In this document: positions 15,539-25,323 of the stretch, piece after piece
How the letters are laid out: the number at the start of each line of letters is the position of its first letter
Position numbering within the stretch: the stretch's first letter is position 1
The notes under the pieces: model-generated
Database searches by the model: none
What the model was told of the DNA's origin: nothing
The model's input: only the letters and a program-made list of their open reading frames with translations
Assembly (NCBI GenBank): GCA_963802765.1
Contig: CAWDJZ010000006.1
Location: 248,001 to 312,000 of the forward strand
Length of the DNA stretch: 64,000 nt
Source of the DNA: Gaiellasilicea sp963802765
Lineage (GTDB): Bacteria > Actinomycetota > Thermoleophilia > Gaiellales > Gaiellaceae
Direction: 5' to 3'
Program-made: the position numbers and the translations under genes

Positions 15539-17023
15539 CTAGTAGGCCAGCCGCTTACGGAGCAAGGCGGGCACCGTCAGGAGGATCAGCCGCAGGTCTT
15601 CACGCAGCGACCAGTTTGTCACGTACAGATAATCCAGCTTCGTCATCTCATCGAACGGGATGTCGCTGGCACCGAGTACCTGCCAGAGCCCCGTGACGCC
15701 CGGCTTGAGCTGGAGACGGCGCCGTGCCCAACGCTCGACGTACCGATCCTCGTCGAGGATGAGCGGCCGCGGCCCGACGAGCGACATCTCGCCGCGGATC
15801 ACGTTGAGGAATTGGGGAAGCTCATCGATTCGAAAGCGCCGCAGGTAGGCGCCGACCCGCGTGACGCGCGGATCGTTCGGGACCTTGAACATCCGCGGAT
15901 CGTCGTCCAGGTGCATGTTCAAGTGCGCAACCTCGTCCTTCATCGCATCTGCATCGGCGACCATGGTGCGAAACTTGAAGACCCTGAAGGAGCGCTCGCC
16001 GGCGCCCATACGCACCTGTCTGAAGAGAACCGGGCCGCGAGAGTCCAGCTTGATGCACAGAGCAGTGAGCGCAAGGAGCGGCAAGAACACCACCAGCCCA
16101 AGCGCCGCGCCAACGATGTCGAGCGCCCGCTTGAGGAACTGCGCGGACGGCGAGAGTCGCGTGGTCGGAAGCCCGATCAGGGGCAACCCTTCGATCGTGT
16201 GCAACTGCGCGCTTGCTCCCAGAACCTCGAACAACCGCGGAACGATGTCGACGCGGACGTCGCTCCCCTGCAGCGCGCGGATCACGTCGAGGCTCTCCTC
16301 GTGCGAATCCGCCGTGAACGCGATCACCACGCGATCGACCGAATGCGTTCGGACGAGCTCCGGCAGGTCGTCGACGGTCCCGATCAGCTCGGGACTCTCG
16401 GCCTCGGATCCGTCCCAGGACGCTCCGCCGTCGCGATCGACGAAGCCGAGGATGCTCAGGCCATATTCCGGATGGTTCTGCACCTTCGTCGCAAGGAGCC
16501 GGGCAACTTGTCCGGAACCGACGATGACGACCTTCTGGATGTATTCGGCGCGTCGGCGTCCGACCACCCGGGCGCCTGCACGGAACGACGGGATCAGGAC
16601 GATGCCGGCCGACCAGAAGGCGATCAGGCCAGGGAGCGTCGGGTAGGGCAAGCCGGTCACGTACGCGACAGCCAGGAACGACCAGGCGCCGATCGTGATC
16701 ACCTGGAACACCTTGACGATGTCGTCGACCGACGAATGGTCGCTCCGCTCCTCGTCGGAGTCGTAGAGCCCATGGAGTCTGGCGAGGACGACCCACACCG
16801 GCAGGGTGAGCGCGAAGACCGCCAGCTCCCAGGCGAGTCCGATCCTCCCGTCAGCGTTCGCAGGGGTTGCAGCCGCGAGCGCGAAGACGAACGCGACGGC
16901 GAGCCCCGCGACGTCGGCACCCAGCAAGAGCCGGTGCATGAGCCATCCACGCGTCCGCACCGTGGGCTGAGACAGGCCTAGCGGAGGCTGTAGAACGACT
17001 GTTTCTGGTGAGACCGCACTCAC
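15539..17023 (-). CDS. polyprenyl glycosylphosphotransferase (undecaprenyl-phosphate sugar transferase)
   Basis: 494 residues. The N-terminal half has four to five hydrophobic helices, then a CoA-binding-like Rossmann region (VVIVGSGQVARLLATKV). The C-terminal half is the bacterial sugar-transferase domain (KRALDIVGAALGLVV, GPVLFRQVRMGAGERSF, FKFRTMVADAD, RRFRIDELPQFLNV, SLVGPRPLI, LKPGVTGLWQV). It transfers a sugar-1-phosphate from a nucleotide sugar to undecaprenyl phosphate, starting repeat-unit assembly at the inner face of the membrane. It lies 62 bases upstream of rfbF on the same strand and is probably the head of that transcript. Confidence 0.92.
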   Translation of the reverse strand: MSAVSPETVVLQPPLGLSQPTVRTRGWLMHRLLLGADVAGLAVAFVFALAAATPANADGRIGLAWELAVFALTLPVWVVLARLHGLYDSDEERSDHSSVDDIVKVFQVITIGAWSFLAVAYVTGLPYPTLPGLIAFWSAGIVLIPSFRAGARVVGRRRAEYIQKVVIVGSGQVARLLATKVQNHPEYGLSILGFVDRDGGASWDGSEAESPELIGTVDDLPELVRTHSVDRVVIAFTADSHEESLDVIRALQGSDVRVDIVPRLFEVLGASAQLHTIEGLPLIGLPTTRLSPSAQFLKRALDIVGAALGLVVFLPLLALTALCIKLDSRGPVLFRQVRMGAGERSFRVFKFRTMVADADAMKDEVAHLNMHLDDDPRMFKVPNDPRVTRVGAYLRRFRIDELPQFLNVIRGEMSLVGPRPLILDEDRYVERWARRRLQLKPGVTGLWQVLGASDIPFDEMTKLDYLYVTNWSLREDLRLILLTVPALLRKRLAY

Positions 17024-17287
17024 CTAAGCTCTCTCCCCCTTGTCCCCTGGCGCCGCAGGTGCGACTGGCTTGTCTGTATCCGCTTCTTACGAAGTCCGTC
17101 TGTTTCTGCTTCTTACTACGCCCGAGAGTACGTTGGCGCCAGCGCGCCTACAAGCGACTCCGGACCTTTGGCTAGGGAATTCTCGACCGTTGGTGTGGCT
17201 GGGCTCGAGGTCGATTGACGCTATGAGCGAGTGCCCGGGCCGCCGATCTCTCCCGTCGAAATTGGAGACCGCTACGATCGCGGCCGG

Positions 17288-18847
17288 ATGAATGTCACCC
17301 GACTGCTCTCTGCACTCGCCCTGCTCTCACTCATCGGGCTCGCGCTCACAATCCCGGCGTCGTCGAGCTACGGCCAAACGCCGGCGCTCTCGGTCAAGAT
17401 CGCGGCGCCGGCCGACGGTGCGATCCTGCGTGGCCCCGCCCGATTCAGCGTGCGCTACCGAGGCGTACGTCCGCAACGCGTCGACTTCTACCTGAATGGC
17501 GGCCTCCGGCACGTCGACCGTCAGCCCCCCTTCGTTTACAAGGCAGGGCGCGTGGCGCTCTCCGAATTGCGCCCGGGTCGGAACACACTACGCGTGATCG
17601 CCCGTCGTGGCGGCGCGCGCGCCGCGCACCGGATCACCGTCTCCGTCGCCCAGCCGGCGGCCGGTTTGAACCTGTCCAGGATTCCGTGGGAGGGCGGCCC
17701 CGCGTACTGGTCGCAATTCGCGAAGGCCAACGCGGCGGGTTGGGACGAACCGAAATTCTTCCCGATTGCCGTGTTCCTCAGCCAGCCGTCTCATGCATCG
17801 ACGTTCGTCTCGGCAGGGATCAACACCTACATGGCTGCTGACCACGTTCCGCCGATCTCGCAGGCGACGCGCAAGGGCATGTTCGTGATTGCGCAGTACC
17901 CTGTGTCGGAGGATCGCAACGGGTGGACAGAATCCGAGATCGGCAACGACCCGAATGTGGTGGGCTGGTTCCTCGGGGACGAGTGCGAGATGGGGTATTG
18001 CGGCGGCAAAGACGAGCGCGACTACCTCAGGATCGTCAAGGAACGCGCGGCCAATAGGCGGGCGCTGAACGACGGCCGCTTCATCTTCACGAACTTCGGC
18101 AACGGTGTCCTGGGAACGTTCTGGTCGCCGAACACCATGGCCGACATGATGCGGGAAGTCGACGCCGCGTCGGTCGACAAGTACGCCTACAGCAACCCGC
18201 AGGTGCGGTTCGAGTACGGTCGCGCCCCCGCCTGGGGCGGCAGCGAGGCGGCTGCCGGGACGAGCGCCGCGTACGGCTGGCTGGCGGATCGGCTGCGATT
18301 CTACGACAACCCGAACGACCGCCGACCCCAGTGGGTGTTCGTCGAGACGAAGCAGCCCATGGTCGAAGTCCGGGGTGGGCGAGTGATCGCCCTCCATGAG
18401 ATCGAAGGGGCAGTCTGGTCCGCGATCGCCCATGAGGCCAGAGGGATCGCGTACTTCCAGCACAACAACGCAACTGCCCCGGAGTGCACAGAGCTCTACT
18501 CGATCGTCGAGTGCGGCCAGGCGCTCAGGAACAAGCTCGCTGCGATCAATGCAAAGATCCGGTCGCTTGCTCCGGTCCTCAATACGCAGTCGTATCGGTA
18601 CAACTTCAACAGCGGCACCGACACGATGCTGAAGACGTACAACGGCTACGCGTACATTTTCGCAAGTATCGGCGCCAAGCAGACGCCCGGGACAAAGACA
18701 TTCAGGCTCCCTGCCGGTGTCAACGGCACCAGCGTCTTGGTCGAAAGGGAAGGAAGAACGCTCCCGGTCGTAAACGGCAGGTTCACCGACGGATTTGCGA
18801 ACGAGTATTCACACCACGTCTACAGGATCCCGTTGGGCGCTAGATGA
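17288..18847 (+). CDS. secreted Ig-like plus TIM-barrel-like protein, possible glycoside hydrolase
   Basis: 519 residues from the ATG at 17288; an upstream in-frame ATG at 17231 would disrupt the signal peptide. Residues 1-30 are a signal peptide (LLSALALLSLIGLAL). Residues ~35-115 look like an Ig-like domain (PADGAILRGPARFSVRYRG). The rest resembles a TIM-barrel hydrolase. VVGWFLGDE ends in E232 and QWVFVET carries E353, the two positions expected for an acid/base and a nucleophile; that assignment is inference. A C-terminal beta domain follows (APVLNTQSY, FADGFANEYSHHVYRI-like ending). It is homologous to 21581-23885 (shared AQIxSLAPVLN and GIxYFQH segments). It may trim or attach the surface glycan. 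Confidence 0.7.
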   Translation: MNVTRLLSALALLSLIGLALTIPASSSYGQTPALSVKIAAPADGAILRGPARFSVRYRGVRPQRVDFYLNGGLRHVDRQPPFVYKAGRVALSELRPGRNTLRVIARRGGARAAHRITVSVAQPAAGLNLSRIPWEGGPAYWSQFAKANAAGWDEPKFFPIAVFLSQPSHASTFVSAGINTYMAADHVPPISQATRKGMFVIAQYPVSEDRNGWTESEIGNDPNVVGWFLGDECEMGYCGGKDERDYLRIVKERAANRRALNDGRFIFTNFGNGVLGTFWSPNTMADMMREVDAASVDKYAYSNPQVRFEYGRAPAWGGSEAAAGTSAAYGWLADRLRFYDNPNDRRPQWVFVETKQPMVEVRGGRVIALHEIEGAVWSAIAHEARGIAYFQHNNATAPECTELYSIVECGQALRNKLAAINAKIRSLAPVLNTQSYRYNFNSGTDTMLKTYNGYAYIFASIGAKQTPGTKTFRLPAGVNGTSVLVEREGRTLPVVNGRFTDGFANEYSHHVYRIPLGAR

Positions 18848-18965
18848 TGTGCCTCCGCTGTAGAGCCGGCCGAGCGGGGGTAGCGCCCGGATCGTCCGAG
18901 CTCTACACGCTGAGCCCGATTCGCTCCACCTGGGATCCCACGTCGCGGGCCACGTTGGCGCGGAC

Positions 18966-19859
18966 GTGACCCCCGAGCCGGACGATCGGGATACCGCCTC
19001 GGCCGCCGACCCGCAGCCGTACCGGAACTTCCCCCCAGGTGCCGTGATCATTCCGGCCCACAACGAGGCCAGTGTGATCGAGCGGACTCTTGGCCGGCTG
19101 GCACCCCTTGCCGCCGGGGGGCAGGTGGAGGTGATCGTGGCCTGCAACGGCTGCACCGACGACACCGCCGAGCTGGCGGGACGCTTCGAGGGCGTCAGGG
19201 TGCTGCAGGTTTCGGAGGCTTCCAAGGTTGCCGCGCTGAATGCCGCCGATGCCGCTGCCTCCCGGTGGCCGCGGCTGTACCTGGATGCGGACATCGAGAT
19301 CGACCCGCTGGCCCTCGAGAAGGTCTTCGACAAGCTTGGACACGGGGACGTGCTGGCCGCCCGCCCCGCCTTTCGCTACGACACGGAAGGCGCCACGCTA
19401 CTGGTGCGTTCCTTCTACCGGGCGAGGAACCGGATGCCATCGGCCCACAACGCAATGTGGGGGGCGGGAGCTTTCGCGGTGTCGCAGGAAGGGCACAGAC
19501 GCTTCCCGGTCTTTCCGTCGATTTCACCACGATTCAGCGGCGACGACCTCTTTGTCGACCGCCAGTTTCTGCCGACTGAAAAAGAGGTGCTGGATACTCC
19601 GCCCGTGATGGTCCGGACACCCCGTCGTGCCGGCGCGCTCCTGGCGATCCTGCGGCGGAACTACCGCGCACAGGCGGACCTCGGCGGTGCGTCTACAACC
19701 TCACAGACCATGCGGGAGCTGCTGGGAACCATACGGGGTCCGCGAAGCGCAATCGATGCTGCCGTCTATGCAGGGTTTGTGGCGCTGGCCCGGTTCCGCC
19801 GCCGGCAGCGACCGGATTCGGCGGGTGTATGGGAGAGGGACGAGAGTAGCCGTCTCTGA
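18966..19859 (+). CDS. family 2 glycosyltransferase
   Basis: 297 residues from a GTG at 18966. GT-A fold: AVIIPAHNEASVIERTLGRL, VIVACNGCTDDT, VAALNAADAA, and the DxD-type metal site YLDADIEID. A second conserved part is GAGAFAVSQEGHRRF then SGDDLFVDRQF. No transmembrane segments are evident, so the enzyme is likely cytosolic or peripheral. The next 540 bases hold only a decayed gene fragment. Donor sugar unknown. Confidence 0.85.
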   Translation: MTPEPDDRDTASAADPQPYRNFPPGAVIIPAHNEASVIERTLGRLAPLAAGGQVEVIVACNGCTDDTAELAGRFEGVRVLQVSEASKVAALNAADAAASRWPRLYLDADIEIDPLALEKVFDKLGHGDVLAARPAFRYDTEGATLLVRSFYRARNRMPSAHNAMWGAGAFAVSQEGHRRFPVFPSISPRFSGDDLFVDRQFLPTEKEVLDTPPVMVRTPRRAGALLAILRRNYRAQADLGGASTTSQTMRELLGTIRGPRSAIDAAVYAGFVALARFRRRQRPDSAGVWERDESSRL

Positions 19860-19904
19860 CCTCTTGCAATAACCCTGGTCTTGATCTGATGGGATAACAG
19901 CCTT

Positions 19905-20375
19905 CACCGTCGGCGTGACCGCCGCGCCGCAGCTATCGCGCAAGATGTTGTGACTGATACAGGGTCCGCCGAAGTTGTGCTGGAAGTAGATGATGCCGCG
20001 TGCGCCCGAGATGATCGAGTGCCAGACCGCCGCCTGATCTGCGGGGCGTTGATCATGCCGCCGTTACTGAACGGAGTTCCCACCTCGACGAAGTTCCAGA
20101 TCGTGGTGCGGGCTGCCGCCGCGCCGGAGGCGTTCGCCTGCACCATGTCGATCTCGTCCTGGAGCACGTAGCCGCCCGATTCCGACCCCCTTGTTGAACT
20201 GCGCCTGGGTTCCGGCGTCATGGAGGACGTGCATCCCCGGCGCGGATGCCGGCCAGGTTCGAGCGTGGCGGCTCAGCGATCCAGACGTACAGGTTCAGGC
20301 CGACGTCCTTGTCGAGGTCGATGTTGGCCTGGGTCATACTGTACGTGCCCCACACACCGATGTTTTCGGTGGGTC
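19905..20375 (-). pseudogene. decayed partial copy of the FN3/TIM-barrel secreted protein
   Basis: Read leftward, the DNA encodes IGVWGTYSMTQANIDLDKDV and then GLNLYVWIAEP, matching the intact gene at 21581-23885 nearly residue for residue. Frame breaks follow near 20220. After VLQDEIDMVQANASGAAAAR the sequence jumps straight to IWNFVEVGTPFSNGGM, so roughly 100 codons present in the full gene are missing. It resumes to DSCGAAVTPTVKAV and then homology stops. Signal peptide, FN3 repeats and C-terminal domain are absent. This is a duplicated and deleted remnant. It fills most of the 540-base gap between two genes. Confidence 0.85.
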
Positions 20376-20399
20376 CGCTCTAGCTTGCCGTCGTCAGGT

Positions 20400-21338
20400 C
20401 TACGAGCGGCCTTCGTGACCAAACGCAGGGGCATTGCGCTCGTCGAGTGCTGCCCAGTGTCGCTCTAGCGCACCGACGTAGTCCAGGGGCTCCATGCCGG
20501 CCTTCGCGGTGATGCTGACTGCCACCTGCTCCGGCGCGATGTCCTCCAGAAACCGGTCGAGCTCCTCTGCGGACAGCGGGGCCGGCGTCCAATAGTCGCG
20601 GCAGAGTGACGCGGACGTCGTGAATTGCCCAGCCGCGTCACCGAGGACATCGGTTACGAACCGGCCGTAGAGGATGTATTCGGATACGTCCCAGGCGGCC
20701 GCGACTGCGCGAAACCATGTGTGACCGGTGTTCGCCTCGATGTGCGCGAGCAACGCCGAGGCGTTCTCGCGCTTCCAGGGGACGAGGCTCGTGATGAAGT
20801 CCGGCACCGGCAACTCGGCGCGACCGATCGACAGCAACTTCTCGGCTGTGCGATGCCATTCGACGTGACCCAGGAGGTCCTCGCCGATCGCTGCCGGCCG
20901 TGAGTAGAGTCGGACTCGGCCTTCTCGATCGACGAGCGACTCGGGCTGAAACGAGCGCAGTAATACGACATCTGAGTCGGCGTGGACGACCACGTCCGCT
21001 GTTACGACCTCCGCGGTGGCCAGCTTCACCATTTGCTGGAGGAGCCATCCGCGGACAGGCTTCCCACGGGCCTGTAACCAGAGATTCGAACGGAGCTCAA
21101 GCTTGCGCAGGTTGAGCCGGCGCAGCCAGAGCGGCAGCACTTCCTCGGTCGTCAGCACCGTCGTTCGCTCGTTCTCCAGCGCTCGGAATGACTGCCGATC
21201 CGCGTTGTCGACGACGATCCAGTGCTCGAACGACGGCGCGAATGCTTCGAGGCTTCGACTCAGCAGGGCGCAGCGATCTCTGTCAGGGGCGTAGCTGACG
21301 GTGACGAATGCGACCGACGGTGCAGGCGGAAGATTCAC
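20400..21338 (-). CDS. glycosyltransferase-like protein (DUF6492-type)
   Basis: 312 residues. Begins AFVTVSYAPDRDRCALLSRS and has a DxD-like VVVHADSDVVLLRSF at about residue 120, then LLGHVEWHRTAEKLL, DFITSLVPWKRENASAL and SEYILYGRFVTDVLG. The pattern is that of a nucleotide-sugar-dependent transferase of the DUF6492 group as I remember it; the assignment to that family is from memory, not a search. No signal peptide. Context in a polysaccharide locus supports a role in glycan assembly. Confidence 0.6.
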   Translation of the reverse strand: MNLPPAPSVAFVTVSYAPDRDRCALLSRSLEAFAPSFEHWIVVDNADRQSFRALENERTTVLTTEEVLPLWLRRLNLRKLELRSNLWLQARGKPVRGWLLQQMVKLATAEVVTADVVVHADSDVVLLRSFQPESLVDREGRVRLYSRPAAIGEDLLGHVEWHRTAEKLLSIGRAELPVPDFITSLVPWKRENASALLAHIEANTGHTWFRAVAAAWDVSEYILYGRFVTDVLGDAAGQFTTSASLCRDYWTPAPLSAEELDRFLEDIAPEQVAVSITAKAGMEPLDYVGALERHWAALDERNAPAFGHEGRS

Positions 21339-21439
21339 CCTCGCACATTACTGGGGCGTACCTGGGCGAGCAAGCTCACCGACCGTCGCGTCTCGTTGGC
21401 CCGAGTAGCGACACTCAGATCGAGACCTCTGGATCGAGG

Positions 21440-21515
21440 TCCGGCAGGAGCCGCGACGCATGTGGAGGCGCTGTCTGATCGAGGATCCGGCGTTCGTCGT
21501 GATCGTAGATCGCGT
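21440..21515 (+). pseudogene. 3'-end remnant of a tagA/wecG-like gene
   Basis: In the plus direction this stretch reads QEPRRMWRRCLIEDPAFVVI, matching the C-terminus of the intact TagA/WecG protein encoded at 24498-25256 (QEPRRMWRRYLIEDPAFVSI). Nothing upstream of it resembles the rest of that gene. It is therefore a small leftover of a duplication or rearrangement, lying in the 240-base gap between two minus-strand genes. The remainder of that gap shows nothing recognisable. Confidence 0.75.
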
Positions 21516-21580
21516 AGCCGGCGCCCATCCCGAACCTCCGAGCGCTACGGCGGTAGCGCTCGGATGGGATGAGTGATCCT

Positions 21581-23885
21581 CTACGTCAGCCCGCAGCTCG
21601 AGCCTCCGTCGATGCGGTAGATGTGGACGGCGTTGCCGTCGGCGAACGAATCACTGAAGGACCCTCCGCTGACAGGGACGGTGCGGTTCTCGCCGAGGAC
21701 GGTGGCAGTGGCGTTCCCGACGCAGGGGATCGAGAACGAGCCGGTCGAGGAGACGTTGTTTGCAGAGCCTGCGAAGAGGTAGAAGTGCCCGCCTTGCCAC
21801 TTGACCGTCGCCTTCGTCGTCGAGCCCTTCGTCCACCCGGACGTCACGGTCGGGGCGTTGAGGACGGGGGCGAGCGACTTGATCTGCGCGTTCACAGACT
21901 TCACCATGCGGCCGTACCGCCGCTCCGCAGCTATCGCGCAGGCTGTTGTGGCTGATGCACGGCCCGCCGAAGCTGTGCTGGAAGTACAGGATGCCCCTGG
22001 CACCCGAAATGATCGAGTGCCACACCGCCGCCCGAATCTGCGGGCCGGTGATCGTTCCGCCGTTGCTGAACGGCGTTGCCACCTCGACGAAGTTCCAGAT
22101 CGGCATGCGCCTGCCGTCCATCGCGTCGAGGAAGCGCATCCGTTCGACAACGGCCCCGTAGTTCGATGCGCGGCGGCACTCGGCCGCCGTCAGAGAGCGC
22201 GTCGCGTTGGTAAACATTCTGCCGCCCTCATACTGCGAACAGGCTCCGCCCGGATCGGTGAACCAGTACACGTCGTCCGAGACAAGTTGCTGGAAGTCGT
22301 TGACGTACTGCTCCGCGTCGGAATCGGAGTTCCAGAACGCAACACCCTTGCCGTAGTTGCTGTAGCGGGCGCGGCCGTCCTTGGGAAGTCCCGCGAGGAT
22401 GTTCGTGAGCTGGGTGCGGGCTGCCGCCGCGCCGGCGGCGTTCGCCTGCACCATGTCGATCTCGTCCTGGAGCACGTAGCCGACCGATTCCGACCCCTTG
22501 TTGCTGAACTGCGCCTGGGTTCCGGCGTCATGGAGGACGTGCATCCCGGCGGCGCGGATGCCGGCCAGGTTCGCGCTTTGCGGATCAGCGATCCAGACGT
22601 ACAGGTTCAGGCCGACGTCCTTGTCGAGGTCGATGTTGGCCTGGGTCATGTTGTACGTGCCCCACACGCCAATGGGGAAGTAGGTCGGGTCGCTCGGCAG
22701 AGGGTTCGAGAACTGGCCGTAGTAGCCAGGCCCGCCGTCGACTTGTTCGAGTGTCGGGACGCCGGCGGCTGGGGGCGACGAACACGCTGCAGTCGCCGCC
22801 GTCAGCTGTGCCTGAGGCGAGCGGTTGCGGGCAGCGTCGTAGGCGATAACGCCGAACGCGTACGACGTACCGCAAGTGAGGCCTGTTTGGCCCGACGAGT
22901 TCGAGGTGACAGAACCGACCCACGTGCCGTTGCGGTAGATGTCGTAGCCCGTCACGCCGACGTTGTCGCTCGAGGCGGTCCACCCGAGCGTAAGGCTCGT
23001 GGCGGTGACGTTCGAAGCCGTGAGAGAGCCCGGCTGCGAGGGAGGTGTGGTGTCGGCGGGCGGGGAAGGCGCCGGACAGGCTGCGGTGCCTCGCGTTGAC
23101 GGCGGCCGCGCTCGAGCGGTTCCCGGCGGCGTCGTAGGCCCGGACGGTTACCGCATATGCGTGCGCCCGCAAACGAGATCCGAAAGCGTCGTTGCGGGCT
23201 GGTTGGTCGTGGGCCTCGCGACCCCATCGACCGAGACGTCGTAGCCCTGGACTCCGACGTTGTCGGTCGCCGGCGACCATGCCAGCGTGATCGTCGTCGC
23301 CGTTCGCGCGGTGACGGTCAATCCGGTTGGCGTCGAAGGAGGCTGCGTGTCCGGACACGCAGCCGCTGACACCGTCGCCGATACCTGTTCAGACCGGTTC
23401 CTCGCCCTGTCGAAAGCTTGAATCAACACCGTCACCATCTGGCCGCACTGAAGCCCATCGACCATGTACGCGGGTGTAGGCACCCTCTTGGCACGTCGGC
23501 CACCATCGACCTCCACGAAGTAGCCCGCCACACCGACGTTGTCCGTGGACTCATCCCAGGCAAGTGACACCGACGTCGGCGTCGCCTCCGTCACGCGCAC
23601 ATTGGCCGGTGCCGACGGCGGCTCTTGATCAGGATCGCGGCCACCGGGCTCCGCACCCGCTCCACCCGCAAGGGAAAGACCGGTACCGAGTATGAGCACG
23701 ACCATCGCTCCGGCCAAACGCACTGGGGGGGATGACGTCACGCTTCCACTGCCGGCAGAACGTCCAACGCCGGTCAGGCTCCGAACGAGAGATGGTCTTC
23801 GAGAGGCAGCTCGGTCCACGCGTCGCAGGCCTCTCGACAACGGCTGGTTCTCTCCAACACGTGTCCGCTGCTCCTGTTTCGGCAT
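21581..23885 (-). CDS. secreted fibronectin type III plus TIM-barrel-like protein, multiply frameshifted
   Basis: Starts at 23885 with a hydrophobic segment (LAGAMVVLILGTGLSLAGG) after a ~55-residue basic leader. Three FN3 domains follow, each opening PPSxPxxLxV-like and carrying WxxSxDNVGVxGYxV. The catalytic-like barrel has YFPIGVWGTYNMTQANIDLD, VGYVLQDEIDMVQ and PIWNFVEVATPFS, and the end reads AQIKSLAPVLN then a beta domain. The frame changes near 23157, near 23095 and near 21912. All three segments remain readable and similar to relatives, and the partial copy at 19905-20375 shows the unshifted version of the 21912 site. Either sequence errors or a recently inactivated gene. Likely a cell-surface carbohydrate-active protein. 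Confidence 0.75.
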
Positions 23886-24497
23886 CGCGAAATCCCCCCT
23901 CGTAGAGTTGTCAGATCAAGGACGACCTGGGCTGAGCCGGTCGGCAAGCCCTTATCGTCCGGCCCCAGGTCGACCCCATCCCCGACAGCTCCATTGGGGA
24001 GAGGAGCAGCTTCAGCTGCCCGGATGGCGTATGGGATTCGCGACCGGATTGCGGCACGCGAATTTCCCTCTGCCTGGTGTCAACAGATACTAGACGGATG
24101 GACGGTGCACGGAATCCGTAGTTTCTACGTAACGCGTCGTTCGCACTGTCGCGGCCAACGGCGGTCTTACGGACGCCGCGACGGCCTCGGACGGGTCGGC
24201 GTGGCCACATAGCCGACCTTTTGTGATCGTCGTCTAGCAACCTCCTTTTTATGGTTCGAATAAGTCGCGGCGAATTCACAAGCGCGCGACGCTAGCAGAC
24301 TTCCCTATCCGAAGGTGCAGTTCCCCCCCGAAAGAGGAGTGAGGGGTATGGACGTCCCCCGAGCCGGCTGGTACCGCGCAGTGAAGATTCCCCCTCGGAG
24401 AGCTCGCCCTCGGGGTACGTTGCGGTCAGCTTGACACGGCTGGTGAGGCGCTGTAGGCATCGTGCAAGGTGCAGCGTCTATTCACGTGCTCGGTCGC
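23886..24497. other. 612-base noncoding region with several hairpins, no gene seen
   Basis: This is the longest gene-free stretch, between the divergent FN3 protein gene (minus) and tagA (plus). It is visibly AT-richer than its surroundings around 24200-24300, as expected for promoters serving both directions. On the minus-strand side, three inverted repeats lie upstream of the 23885 start: 23923-23972, about 24006-24019 (GCAGC/GCTGC) and 24033-24068 (GGGATTCGCG/CGCGAATTTCCC). No ORF with coding character was found. Confidence 0.6.
23923..23972 (-). promoter_or_regulatory. candidate structured RNA leader of the FN3 protein gene
   Basis: On the minus strand a 9-bp outer stem (CGACCTGGG with CCCAGGTCG) encloses a 5-bp inner stem (GCCGG with CCGGC), a short asymmetric bulge (TCAG) and an 18-base loop, ACGATAAGGGCTTGCCGA. 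It ends 38 bases upstream of the start at 23885, so it would be in the 5' untranslated region. No run of T follows, so it is not a convincing terminator. I could not match it to a known riboswitch class. Confidence 0.4.
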
Positions 24498-25256
24498 ATG
24501 AGCCGCGCGCGCGTGCGGATCGGCCAGCTCGAGATCGATTCGGTGTCGTTCGAGCAGGCCCTCCAGAGGATTGACGAGCTCGTGCGCCGGGGGGAGGGCG
24601 GCGCCGTCTTCACCGCCAATGTCGACCATGTAGTCAAAGCCGAGAACGACGTCGCGTTTCGCGACGCCTACGCCAGGGCTTCACTCACCCTCGCGGATGG
24701 GATGCCGTTGCTGTGGGCGTCCCGGCTCCTGAGATCTCCCCTTCCAGAAAAAGTCTCCGGTTCGGATCTCGTCGTTCCGCTCGCACGGGTGGCCGCAGAG
24801 CGCCGCTGGCGCGTCTACCTCCTGGGTGGGCGTCCGGGCGTCGCTGAAGAGGCGGGACAGAAGCTTGCGCGTGGGCTGGGCGTCCATATCGTGGGCACCG
24901 ACGCGCCGGTCATCCGTCCCGACGGAGGGGCCGACGACGCCGAGCAGATGCTGAGGCGCCTGCGAGCGGCGAGACCCGACCTCTTGCTCGTTGCGCTCGG
25001 GGCGCCAAAGCAAGAGCTGTGGATCGATCGTTTCGCGGCCGAAATCCGGCCTGTCGTGGCAATCGGTGTCGGCGGCAGCCTCGACTTCGTGGCCGGTCGA
25101 GTGAAGCGCGCACCGAAGTGGATGTCTAGAGCAGGCCTGGAGTGGACGTATCGCCTGGCGCAGGAGCCGCGACGCATGTGGCGGCGCTACCTGATCGAAG
25201 ACCCAGCGTTCGTCTCGATCGTCGCTCGGAGCGTACGCCGCGGCCGCCAGGCTTAG
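24498..25256 (+). CDS. WecG/TagA/CpsF family glycosyltransferase
   Basis: 252 residues from the ATG at 24498; a GTG at 24462 is possible. Family motifs are VFTANVDHVVKAENDVAF, LTLADGMPLLWASRL, VSGSDLVVPL, VYLLGGRPGVAEEAG, LLVALGAPKQELWIDRF, VGGSLDFVAGRVKRAPKWM and the basic C-terminus LEWTYRLAQEPRRMWRRY. The family (GT26) adds ManNAc-type or glucose residues to lipid-linked precursors of wall teichoic acid, common antigen or exopolysaccharide. The basic tail usually contacts the membrane. A remnant of a second copy lies at 21440-21515. Confidence 0.9.
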   Translation: MSRARVRIGQLEIDSVSFEQALQRIDELVRRGEGGAVFTANVDHVVKAENDVAFRDAYARASLTLADGMPLLWASRLLRSPLPEKVSGSDLVVPLARVAAERRWRVYLLGGRPGVAEEAGQKLARGLGVHIVGTDAPVIRPDGGADDAEQMLRRLRAARPDLLLVALGAPKQELWIDRFAAEIRPVVAIGVGGSLDFVAGRVKRAPKWMSRAGLEWTYRLAQEPRRMWRRYLIEDPAFVSIVARSVRRGRQA

Positions 25257-25323
25257 CAGGTCGCCGGGACACAGCGTCGGCACGACGGGCTGGCGCGCTC
25301 ATCTCGACGAGCCGTCGTCGGGC

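Noticed and set aside
23923..24068. c-di-GMP riboswitch
   Set aside because: The hallmark GEMM sequence pieces were not found in either strand; left as an unclassified structured leader.
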